Shown here: positions 15,555 through 22,806 of the stretch, piece after piece | Layout of the letters: each line of letters starts with the position of its first letter | Position numbering within the stretch: position 1 is the first letter of the stretch | From: DAOTWP01 sp034435675 | GTDB lineage: Bacteria > Chloroflexota > Anaerolineae > Aggregatilineales > Phototrophicaceae | Length of the DNA stretch: 23,628 bases | Reading direction: 5' to 3' | NCBI GenBank assembly: GCA_034435675.1 | Contig: DAOTWP010000261.1 | Coordinates: forward strand, 1-23,628 | The notes under the pieces: generated by a model | Seen by the model: the letters and a program-made list of their open reading frames with translations, nothing else | The model's database searches: none | Told to the model about the DNA's origin: nothing | Position numbers and translations under genes: made by a program

Positions 15555-15607
15555 CCAAAGTGTGCCTGTGCGGTTCCAGTATTACGTTGACGAATTTCGC
15601 ACTTTGG
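15555..15607. repeat. Perfect 8-bp inverted repeat next to the hybrid kinase stop
   Basis: CCAAAGTG (15555-15562) and CACTTTGG (15600-15607) flank 37 bases. The right arm ends 2 bases from the kinase stop codon (15610-15612). It could form a stem at the 3' end of that mRNA or mark an old insertion. Confidence 0.5.
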
Positions 15608-15609
15608 CT

Positions 15610-17517
15610 TTAGCTGCCAAACATGGGTGACTGCGCAGCAACAGAAGTCAGTGGCAGCGTCACGACAAAGCGACTGCCTGCATTCAAAACGCTTTCCACA
15701 TGTACGCTGCCGCCGTGGGCTTCAACCATTTCCTTGACAATCGCCAGCCCCAGCCCGGTGCCTGTTTCAGAGGCGCGTTTCGCGGTGGCACTGCGGTAAA
15801 AGCGCTCGAAAATATGCGGCAGATCCTCCGGCGCGATGCCCATCCCGGTATCCTCGACAATCATGGCGATGCCACTGCTGCCTTGCCTAAGCACGATACG
15901 AATTTCCCCTCCCTCTGGCGTGTAGTTCAGGGCATTCGCCAGCAGATTGACAATCACGCGCTCACACTTGCGCCGGTCAACCCGCACAACCGGCAAACCG
16001 TCCGCTACCGACAACGCCAGTATTTGCTGGTGCTGCTCAGCAATGGGGCGGTGCGCCTCGACAATTTCGCGCAGCAGGTCATTCAGCCGCACATCTTCCA
16101 GATCAAGCACAATCTCGCCGCGATCCAGTTCTGCCAGTGTGCGCAGTTCGTCTACAAACTGCTCCAGCCGGTCAACCTCTCGTTCCAGAATCGCCATATT
16201 TTCGGCAGTTTTTTCTGGAATTGCCTTGAGCAGATACAGTCGTCCCCGCACTACTGAGATTGGATTACTCAGATCATGGGCGACATTGGCAACAAAGCGC
16301 GTTTTGAAGCGGTCCAGCGCCTTAATGTGGCTGATGTCGCGCACGCTGACGACCAACCCGGCGCGGTCAGCATCAGCAGCGACAACCGGAGCAAGCATCA
16401 GATCGGCATCAATGACGGCGCCATTCTGAACCTCAAGGTCAGTATCCACTCGCGCGTGGGCATGGTCATAAATCACCTTGAGCAGTGCCTGTGCCAGTTC
16501 GGTTACCTTGTCCTCCTGCCGCATAATCCCCAGAATCTGCTCAATTGAGACGCTGACCCGACTGCCAAACAGATGGGCAAACGCTGGGTTCAGCTGGACC
16601 AGATTCCCATCAGCATCTGCCAGTGCAATCGCGTCGCTGGTATTGCTCAGAATCACCTCGATTTGCTCTTTCGCCTGCCGCAGTTCCGCGGTGCGCGTCT
16701 CCACCATCTGTTCCAACTGCTGCGCATGGCGCTCCAACTGCATTTCCAGCGATTTACGCTCGGAAATATCATCAGCGACCAGCAGCAGCCCGATTGACCT
16801 TCCCCCGCCATCCCGAATCACCGAGAGCTTCACGGCAATCCAGAAAGACTCGCCATCGCGCCGCCGGCTCAACACCTCGCCATGCCACTCGCCCGCACCG
16901 CGCAGTCCGGCGTTAACGCCCCGTAATAGCTGCTTACTGAGCGTATTCAGGGACAACCGCGCTGCATGCTGCCCGATCAGTTCCGCAAGCGCATACCCGC
17001 TGCCACGTACAAATGCCTCATTGGCATAGCTGATCGTCCCATCCGTATTGAGAATCGCCACCATCGTGGTACTCTGCATCAGCGCATTGGACAGCAAATA
17101 CACCTGTTCCTCCGCCTGCCGCCGCGCAGTACGCTCGGCAACCTCGCGCAGTTCACGCTCAACGACAGATGTCAGCCGGGTAAGATTACCCTTCATGACA
17201 TAGTCTTGTGCCCCTGCCCGCATCACTGCTACGGCGGTTTCTTCGCCAATCGCCCCGGATACCATGATAAACGGCAAATCCCGTCCGCTGTCCTTCAACA
17301 GCTTCAGAGCGGCAATACCCGAAAATTGGGGCAGCGAAAAATCGGAAATCACCAGATCCCACGCGCCACTTTCTAATGCAGCGGTAAATTCCGCTGCTGT
17401 CTGCACGCACACATAATCCGGCGCATACCCGCCCCGGCGCAGTGTATGCAGCAGCAGCAGCAGGTCATCCTCAGAATCTTCAACGATCAAAACATGAGCA
17501 GGTATCGGCATTGGCAT
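15610..17517 (-). CDS. Receiver-PAS-PAS histidine kinase hybrid
   Basis: The 635-residue soluble protein starts with a receiver (7-125: Glu13-Asp14, phosphoacceptor Asp59 in VISDFSLPQFSG, Ser87 in SGAIGEE, Lys109 in VMKG). It then has PAS (141-256), a coiled helix (256-283), PAS (284-398), HisKA and an ATPase domain (Asn524, Asn528, DTGMG 556-560, GTGLG 586-590). The phosphorylated His is 414, but its box reads AHDLSNPI rather than HELRTP; the region ERFYRS after the N-box is otherwise ordinary. SGAIGEE receivers fused to PAS kinases are common in multi-step relays. The start ATG overlaps the TAA of the Rcp1-like receiver by one base (TAATG) and has no ribosome site, so translation is likely coupled. 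Its receiver could accept phosphoryl groups from the large kinase upstream. Confidence 0.92.
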   Translation of the reverse strand: MPMPIPAHVLIVEDSEDDLLLLLHTLRRGGYAPDYVCVQTAAEFTAALESGAWDLVISDFSLPQFSGIAALKLLKDSGRDLPFIMVSGAIGEETAVAVMRAGAQDYVMKGNLTRLTSVVERELREVAERTARRQAEEQVYLLSNALMQSTTMVAILNTDGTISYANEAFVRGSGYALAELIGQHAARLSLNTLSKQLLRGVNAGLRGAGEWHGEVLSRRRDGESFWIAVKLSVIRDGGGRSIGLLLVADDISERKSLEMQLERHAQQLEQMVETRTAELRQAKEQIEVILSNTSDAIALADADGNLVQLNPAFAHLFGSRVSVSIEQILGIMRQEDKVTELAQALLKVIYDHAHARVDTDLEVQNGAVIDADLMLAPVVAADADRAGLVVSVRDISHIKALDRFKTRFVANVAHDLSNPISVVRGRLYLLKAIPEKTAENMAILEREVDRLEQFVDELRTLAELDRGEIVLDLEDVRLNDLLREIVEAHRPIAEQHQQILALSVADGLPVVRVDRRKCERVIVNLLANALNYTPEGGEIRIVLRQGSSGIAMIVEDTGMGIAPEDLPHIFERFYRSATAKRASETGTGLGLAIVKEMVEAHGGSVHVESVLNAGSRFVVTLPLTSVAAQSPMFGS

Positions 17518-17957
17518 TATTGATTATCAGGGAGTTCGTTCAGCACCAGCCAGTACAACCCAATCTGCCGCACAGCTTCGGCAAACTGGACAAAATCAAC
17601 AGGCTTACGCACATAGCTGTTGGCATGCAGTTCATAAGACCTGAGCATATCCCCTTCTTCGTCGGATGTAGTCAGCACAACGACGGGAATCAGTTTCAGA
17701 CGGTCATGTTCGCGTAAACGGCGCAGCACCTCCAGTCCATCCAGCTTGGGCAGGTTGAGATCAAGCAAAATCAACTGTGGCAGCACCAGCGGGTCACGAT
17801 CCATATATGCGCCGCGCGCCAGCAAAAAATCAAGCGCTTCGGCACCATCACGAGCAACCACAATTTCGTTGACGAGATTGTGCTTACGCAGCGACCGCAG
17901 CATAAGCAGCTCGTCATCAGCATTATCTTCGACCAGTAGAATCATTTTGCCCTTCAT
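17517..17957 (-). CDS. Rcp1-like response regulator
   Basis: The 146-residue receiver has Glu10-Asp11 in LLVEDNADDE, phosphoacceptor Asp66 in LLDLNLPKLDG, Thr96 in LTTSDEE and Lys118 in RKPV. The VEDNADDELL start, the inserted loop before Asp66 (about 48-60) and LTTSDEE-x-D are features of the Rcp1 group, the partners of phytochrome-type kinases. It lies 46 bases downstream of a kinase whose HisKA (YTVSHDLRAPLRSIDGF) is of the phytochrome type, so the two are probably cognate. It ends one base into the hybrid kinase start (TAATG). ATG 17957 has AAGGAA about 11 bases upstream; Met5 is an alternative start. Confidence 0.92.
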   Translation of the reverse strand: MKGKMILLVEDNADDELLMLRSLRKHNLVNEIVVARDGAEALDFLLARGAYMDRDPLVLPQLILLDLNLPKLDGLEVLRRLREHDRLKLIPVVVLTTSDEEGDMLRSYELHANSYVRKPVDFVQFAEAVRQIGLYWLVLNELPDNQ

Positions 17958-18003
17958 TCTAGTATAAGTTCCTTATTTTAAATTCAGTGTCTGTTTTGCA
18001 ACT

Positions 18004-21000
18004 TCAGTCTGCGCTTGTACCCAGTACAATATAGAATGTCGCACCAGACTGCTCCTGTGACTCCGCCCAGATGCGCCCCCCATGCCGCTGGATGATCCGC
18101 TGAACCGTTGCCAACCCAATGCCAGTGCCCTCAAACTCGCTGCTGCTGTGCAGTCGTTGGAATGCGCCGAACAGCTTCCCCGCATAGTCCATATTAAATC
18201 CTACGCCATTATCGCGCACAAAGTAACAGTGCTGCCCGTTTGCTTCGGTCATGCCAAATTCAATACGCGCATTCCCGTGTTTGCGTGTGAATTTCCACGC
18301 ATTTCCCAGCAGATTTACAAACACCACCCGCAGCAGCCGCGCATCCCCCCGATCCATCAACCCTGGGGCAATCACCCACTCTACCTGCCGGGTCGAATCG
18401 GCTGAGACAAATTCCTGTACGACTTCCGCAACCATTGCGCTCAGATCAATCTCCTGAATGTTCAATTCATTACGGGTGATCCGCGACAAAGTCAAAATGT
18501 CGTCAATCAGCATTCCCATCCGCTGGCTGGCTTTGCGGATACGGTTCAGATAATCCTGACCCATCTCGTCAAAGTGGCGGGCATATTCCTCCAGCAGAAT
18601 CTGGCTGAACCCGTCGATGCTGCGCAGCGGGGCGCGCAGGTCATGCGATACCGTATAAGCGAACGATTCCAGCTCGTGGTTCATCAACTCCAACTGCCGC
18701 GTGCGCTCCGCAACCCGGTGTTCCAGATCAGCATTAAGCTGACGAATCGCATCCCCATACCGCTGGCGATCAATAGCACTGGCAATCACCTGACCGCTGA
18801 ACCGGAAAAAATGCAGCATCTGCTCAGACCAGTCGCGCACGCTGCTGATGCAATCGAAACCGACCCAACCAATGTAGCGCTCTTCCAAAAACAGCGGGAC
18901 ATAAACAAACGCCTGTACAGATTGGCGCTGCAGCAGTGCCAGCACCACCGCATTTGCAGGTGTCTGGGCAATATCTGCCGTTTTCATTTGAATAACGTCA
19001 GCACCCTGTTGTGCCGCCTGCAGATTCGTCATGTCTTCCACACGAATCGTCTCAAACAGGTCTTGATATGGTGCTGCCCCCTCGGCACACCACTCATAGC
19101 CCAGCCGGAACGCACTCGAATCATCTGTAACCAGCACAATGTAGCTGCGTTCAGCACCCGTAAACTGCCCCACGTCGCGCAGGGTTTCTGTTACCACCTG
19201 CGCGAATTCTGGATGCTCCACATTCACAAAACGTGCCGCAATACTGCTCATCAGTTCAATATACTCAAGACGTTCCTGAAGCAGCGCTTCGGCACGCTTG
19301 CGCACCGTGATATTCTGTACCACCGTCAACCCATGCGTGGGTTCGCCCTGCTTGTCGCGCAGCGCCACCATCACCAAACGGTACAACTGACCCGGCGCAA
19401 AAGGGGATGTTGCCTCATAGACTATCGGCGCTGTGTCCGGCGGCTGCTGAAACACGTGCTCATACCAGGGGACTACTTCAGGCGGGGCAACTTCAGGAAT
19501 TGTCCTGCCTTCAAGCTGCTGTTTTGAATACCCTGCCCGTTCTACCTCCGGACCATCCACCAGCAGATAGCGCAACTCGCGGTCATACAGGACGACCCCC
19601 AGTTCGGGCAGACTCTCAATTATTTTGCGATACAATGCCTCACTGCGCTCCAACGCTTCCTGCGCCCGTTTGCGCTCAGTGATATTCTGCACAACATTCA
19701 TTCCCTGGACAATTTCGCCATGTTCATTACGAATCGGCACCATTGAAACCCGGTACCACTGATCCGGCGCATGGGGTGAGTTTGCTTCATAGACATAAGG
19801 TTCGGCGTCCGGCGGATGCTGAAACGTCTCCTCATAGAGTCGTTTATACTCGGCAGGCGCTTGCTCCGCCACACTGCTGCCTTCCAGCGCGGCTTTGGAA
19901 TAGCCCGCGCGTTCTACCTCCGGACCGTCCACCAGCAGATAACGCAATTCGCGGTCAAACAGCACAAACCCCATGCCCGGCAGATTTTGCACCAGTGTGC
20001 GGTACAACGCCTCGCTGCGCTGCAAAGCCTCAGCCGCCTGCTTACGCTCCGTAATGTTTTGTACTACTGCCAGCCCGTGGGTAATTTCCCCCTGCGCATT
20101 GCGAATCGGCACCGCGTGGCTGCGATACCAACGGCTTGCATCAAGCGGAGAAACAAATTCCGTGACCGCAACTTCTCCCTCAAATGGCTTGCTGTAATGC
20201 TGTTCGAAGAATGTAAGCGTCTCCGGTGGCACCAGTTCGGCAAGCGTTCTGCCTTTCATATCCGCCTCGGCATAACCGGCAAGCTCCACCTCGCTGCCAT
20301 CCACAAACACAAACCGCAGGTCACGGTTATATAACAGCACTGCCTGATCCGGTAAATTGTTCACCAGTGTGCGATACAGCGCCTCACTGCGTTCCAGTGC
20401 CTGCTGCGACTGCCGCCGTTCAGTGATATTGACCGTCATGCCGAGCAGTCGAGTCATCGCCCCGCTGCCATCACGCAGAGGGACAATCGTGGTTTCCAGG
20501 TAGCGCTCAGGAGCGCGCGAGGGACGCCACTCGGCAGTAAGCGCTTCGCCCGTTTCAAAAACACGGTCACAGTACCCGGCAAAACGCTCGGCGTCGGCAG
20601 GCGGATGCACCTCCCACAGGGTTTTGCCCTCAAGCTCATCAATCGAATAACCCGAAGCCTCAACCTCGGTACCATTCACCAGTGTAAAGCGATAGTCCCG
20701 GTCCAGCAGGGTCACTGACATCCCCGGCAGATTTTGCACCAGTGTGCGGTACAGCGCTTCACTGCGCTTCAGGGCGTTTTCTGCTTCCCGCCGCTCGGTG
20801 ACATCCACCCCGACGGCCCAGCTCGCCCACCCAGGAACGGGAAACTCCCCCGCCACACTCGACCACGAAACGATCCGTTCTGCACCAGCTTTCGTGGTCA
20901 AACGCCACTCGACTTCATGAAACACACCACCAATCCGGGCATGGTGTGTCAGCATTGCTTCGCGCTCGACAGCATTTGGATAGAGCATTTCAAGAGCATG

Positions 21001-22461
21001 CGGATTACCAACAATTTCCGCCGCCGCGTACCCTGTCACCTGCTCACACGCCCGATTCCAAACCACAAAACGATCTTGTGCATCCAGCGCATTAACCGGC
21101 AGCGGCAAGTTCTCAACAATCGTGCGCATCCGGGCTTCACTTTCGCGCAGGGCGGTTTCTACTTTTTTGCGCCCGGTGATGTCGCGCTGGACAACCAGCG
21201 CGCGCTTATTGCCATCGGCACCAACCCCAAACGGCATGCCAATGATTTCAACATCAAACACGCTGCCATCCCGGCGCAAATCGCGCGAGTCGGTCCGAAA
21301 CGCGCTCCCGGCTTTCACCATTTCCATAAACAGCGGAAACTTCTGCTGCGAGTCAGGATGGATAAACTGAAGGGGGTGCATCCTGATGAATTCATCATAC
21401 GTATACCCATGCAGGTTATGCGCTGCCGGGTTGATGTCCACCAGCATTCCGGTTTCCAGATTGATGATAATTAACCCATCGCTCGATGCTTCAAAGATCT
21501 TGCGATGCTGCAAATCTCTCTGGTACAGCGCAGCTTCTGCCGTCACCCGGTCGGTGACATCCCGCGAATTGGCAACTACCGCCCCCACCTGCGGGTCGTT
21601 CAACAGGCTGTACGTAATGCTTTCCATGGTACGCCACGTGCCATCACGGTGCCGCCAGCGGAAGCGCACGGTCTGAACCAGCTTCGGGACGTCCACCACC
21701 ATTTGAAACTGCTGCTGAACAAGCGCCCGATCTTCGGGATGAATATAATCAAATGGGGTTTTGCCGACCAGTTCCTGCGGGGCATAACCCAGCACCTGCT
21801 CCACCGAATCGCTTTCAAAGAGGATGGTAGCGTCGCGGGTAAAGAGCGTAACGATGTCGGTGGAGTTGCGCATGATCGCCTGCAGGCGCACCTCGCTGGA
21901 ACGGATCTGGCGCAGGGCGCTGTGCAGGCTGCCCACCGCGTAAAATAGCAGCCCGCCGACAATCAGCAGTCCCGTCAGAAGGTTGAAGTAATCCAGCTCA
22001 GGGTTGGTCGCAACCGTATCGGGAAGTACACCTTTTGCATCCAGCAACACCAACACCGTGATGACAACAATGCTGGCAGCAGTCAGCAGCGCCCCGTGCC
22101 ACTTACTGGCAAACAGGCTGCTCATCAGAATCACGATGATATAGCCCAGAAGCGCAGTCGCCGAAAAATAACCAACCTGAACGTTGATAATGCTGACGAG
22201 AACCCACAACGCCAGCGGCGTGGCGAATGCGATCTGCCGGACATAGCCCCGGTGCACCAATAGCAGCAGCAGTGCTGACAGGAGGGTTCCGGACGCAAAA
22301 AAGGCAACCAGTGAACTCAGTCCATACGAAATCAGCAGTGCCAGGGTGACCATACTGCCCAGGAACACGAAGCCCACAAGGGTGTAATGCAGCAGACGGG
22401 CGTGCCAGTCTTTCTCTGGGTCATTAGGAAATTTCGGTGGTGAGAGGAAGATAGATTTCAT
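18004..22461 (-). CDS. Giant membrane histidine kinase with seven PAS domains and a GAF
   Basis: The 1485-residue product has about six hydrophobic segments (24-178), then seven PAS domains (about 185-306, 316-432, 438-557, 564-682, 689-805, 814-930, 937-1053), a GAF domain (1065-1233), a linker helix, and a phytochrome-type kinase core: His1273 in SHDLRAPL, Asn1383 and Asn1387, DNGVGF 1417-1422, GTGIG 1445-1449. PAS 4-7 share the start RSEALYR and a 124- to 125-residue period; PAS 6 and 7 share DRELRYLLVDGPEVERAGYSK almost exactly. It has no PHY domain or obvious bilin Cys, so light sensing is not supported. I chose ATG 22461; a TTG at 22482 would add seven residues, and neither has a clear ribosome site. 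It heads an operon with the Rcp1-like receiver and the receiver-PAS-PAS kinase. Ligands are unknown. Confidence 0.93.
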   Translation of the reverse strand: MKSIFLSPPKFPNDPEKDWHARLLHYTLVGFVFLGSMVTLALLISYGLSSLVAFFASGTLLSALLLLLVHRGYVRQIAFATPLALWVLVSIINVQVGYFSATALLGYIIVILMSSLFASKWHGALLTAASIVVITVLVLLDAKGVLPDTVATNPELDYFNLLTGLLIVGGLLFYAVGSLHSALRQIRSSEVRLQAIMRNSTDIVTLFTRDATILFESDSVEQVLGYAPQELVGKTPFDYIHPEDRALVQQQFQMVVDVPKLVQTVRFRWRHRDGTWRTMESITYSLLNDPQVGAVVANSRDVTDRVTAEAALYQRDLQHRKIFEASSDGLIIINLETGMLVDINPAAHNLHGYTYDEFIRMHPLQFIHPDSQQKFPLFMEMVKAGSAFRTDSRDLRRDGSVFDVEIIGMPFGVGADGNKRALVVQRDITGRKKVETALRESEARMRTIVENLPLPVNALDAQDRFVVWNRACEQVTGYAAAEIVGNPHALEMLYPNAVEREAMLTHHARIGGVFHEVEWRLTTKAGAERIVSWSSVAGEFPVPGWASWAVGVDVTERREAENALKRSEALYRTLVQNLPGMSVTLLDRDYRFTLVNGTEVEASGYSIDELEGKTLWEVHPPADAERFAGYCDRVFETGEALTAEWRPSRAPERYLETTIVPLRDGSGAMTRLLGMTVNITERRQSQQALERSEALYRTLVNNLPDQAVLLYNRDLRFVFVDGSEVELAGYAEADMKGRTLAELVPPETLTFFEQHYSKPFEGEVAVTEFVSPLDASRWYRSHAVPIRNAQGEITHGLAVVQNITERKQAAEALQRSEALYRTLVQNLPGMGFVLFDRELRYLLVDGPEVERAGYSKAALEGSSVAEQAPAEYKRLYEETFQHPPDAEPYVYEANSPHAPDQWYRVSMVPIRNEHGEIVQGMNVVQNITERKRAQEALERSEALYRKIIESLPELGVVLYDRELRYLLVDGPEVERAGYSKQQLEGRTIPEVAPPEVVPWYEHVFQQPPDTAPIVYEATSPFAPGQLYRLVMVALRDKQGEPTHGLTVVQNITVRKRAEALLQERLEYIELMSSIAARFVNVEHPEFAQVVTETLRDVGQFTGAERSYIVLVTDDSSAFRLGYEWCAEGAAPYQDLFETIRVEDMTNLQAAQQGADVIQMKTADIAQTPANAVVLALLQRQSVQAFVYVPLFLEERYIGWVGFDCISSVRDWSEQMLHFFRFSGQVIASAIDRQRYGDAIRQLNADLEHRVAERTRQLELMNHELESFAYTVSHDLRAPLRSIDGFSQILLEEYARHFDEMGQDYLNRIRKASQRMGMLIDDILTLSRITRNELNIQEIDLSAMVAEVVQEFVSADSTRQVEWVIAPGLMDRGDARLLRVVFVNLLGNAWKFTRKHGNARIEFGMTEANGQHCYFVRDNGVGFNMDYAGKLFGAFQRLHSSSEFEGTGIGLATVQRIIQRHGGRIWAESQEQSGATFYIVLGTSAD
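19303..20772 (-). repeat. DNA-level tandem repeats encoding PAS domains 4-7
   Basis: The repeat unit is about 372 bp. The 52 bases at 19539-19590 match 19911-19962 with four differences at an offset of exactly 372 bp. Another block beginning CAGATTTTGCACCAGTGTGC occurs at 19981 and 20728 (747 bp, two units). Nucleotide identity this high points to recent duplication or ongoing gene conversion between modules. Confidence 0.85.
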
Positions 22462-22503
22462 TGGGGAACGCCGATTGTTCAATGCAAAGCTGACTGGGCG
22501 ATT

Positions 22504-22525
22504 TGTTACAAATCTTACAGTAACA
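22504..22525. promoter_or_regulatory. Operator-like dyad upstream of the kinase operon
   Basis: TGTTAC and GTAACA are perfect inverted half-sites separated by 10 bases, 43 bases upstream of ATG 22461. The spacing suits a dimeric repressor or activator. No matching regulator is identified. Confidence 0.35.
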
Positions 22526-22648
22526 GAGAACTGTATTCAAAGCAATAGATAAAATACCTGCCTGTTTTTTGGTATATCTGCACAATTTCACTGTAGTCCA
22601 ACAAAACGAAGCAGGCATTTCACGCACAGCGGCAGTGGCATGTATCTG

Positions 22649-22667
22649 CACGGGGCAGCAACCCGTG
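22649..22667. repeat. Perfect 6-bp stem-loop in the 22.5-22.8 kb spacer
   Basis: CACGGG (22649-22654) pairs with CCCGTG (22662-22667) around a seven-base loop; no T-run follows on either strand. Confidence 0.45.
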
Positions 22668-22806
22668 GTGTGAACTTGTCCCGATTTGTGCGGATTCGTT
22701 GCTTAGTGACATCAATCAACACACAGTCCAAATCATCAATCTGAACAGAAGCGGCGCCCCTTTCTGCTTACAACCTGTGCTAAATGTCGCGCTAGAGATC
22801 ACCTGA

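Larger units (their letters stand above)
15192..15609. other. Hairpin-rich intergenic region between convergent operons
   Basis: I see no convincing gene in these 418 bases. A 67-codon minus-strand frame (15234-15437) is closed upstream by a stop, has no ribosome site and no recognisable fold. The region holds several perfect stems: GTCTGT/ACAGAC (15281-15298) competing with AACAGAC/GTCTGTT (15292-15322), CGCCAC/GTGGCG (15344-15362), a GAAA-capped stem on the minus strand (15397-15408), AACCC/GGGTT (15478-15493), and CCAAAGTG/CACTTTGG (15555-15607). A palindrome GCGCATGCGC lies at 15215-15224. It may be a structured RNA, a decayed mobile element, or only terminators. Confidence 0.5.
22462..22806. 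other. Intergenic region upstream of the seven-PAS kinase
   Basis: No gene is supported in these 345 bases. It should hold the promoter of the kinase operon (-) and the 3' end of the GH31 message (-). The part near the kinase is AT-rich. A TGTTAC/GTAACA dyad lies at 22504-22525, a CACGGG/CCCGTG hairpin at 22649-22667, and a palindrome GATCA-CC-TGATC at 22797-22808 overlaps the GH31 stop. I see no clear T-tract terminator for GH31 and no convincing -35/-10 pair. Confidence 0.5.

Noticed and set aside
18574..19527. Open frame of 317 codons antisense to the seven-PAS kinase
   Set aside because: No recognisable motif, no ribosome site, and its repeats simply reflect the PAS repeats of the true gene.
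19303..20772. Repeat array that might be a CRISPR or a transposon
   Set aside because: The 372-bp period is in frame and encodes complete PAS domains; there are no short spacers or terminal repeats.
5328..22461. GGDEF, EAL or HD-GYP output domains in the signalling block
   Set aside because: No such motifs occur in any of the kinases or receivers, so direct cyclic-di-GMP output is not supported.
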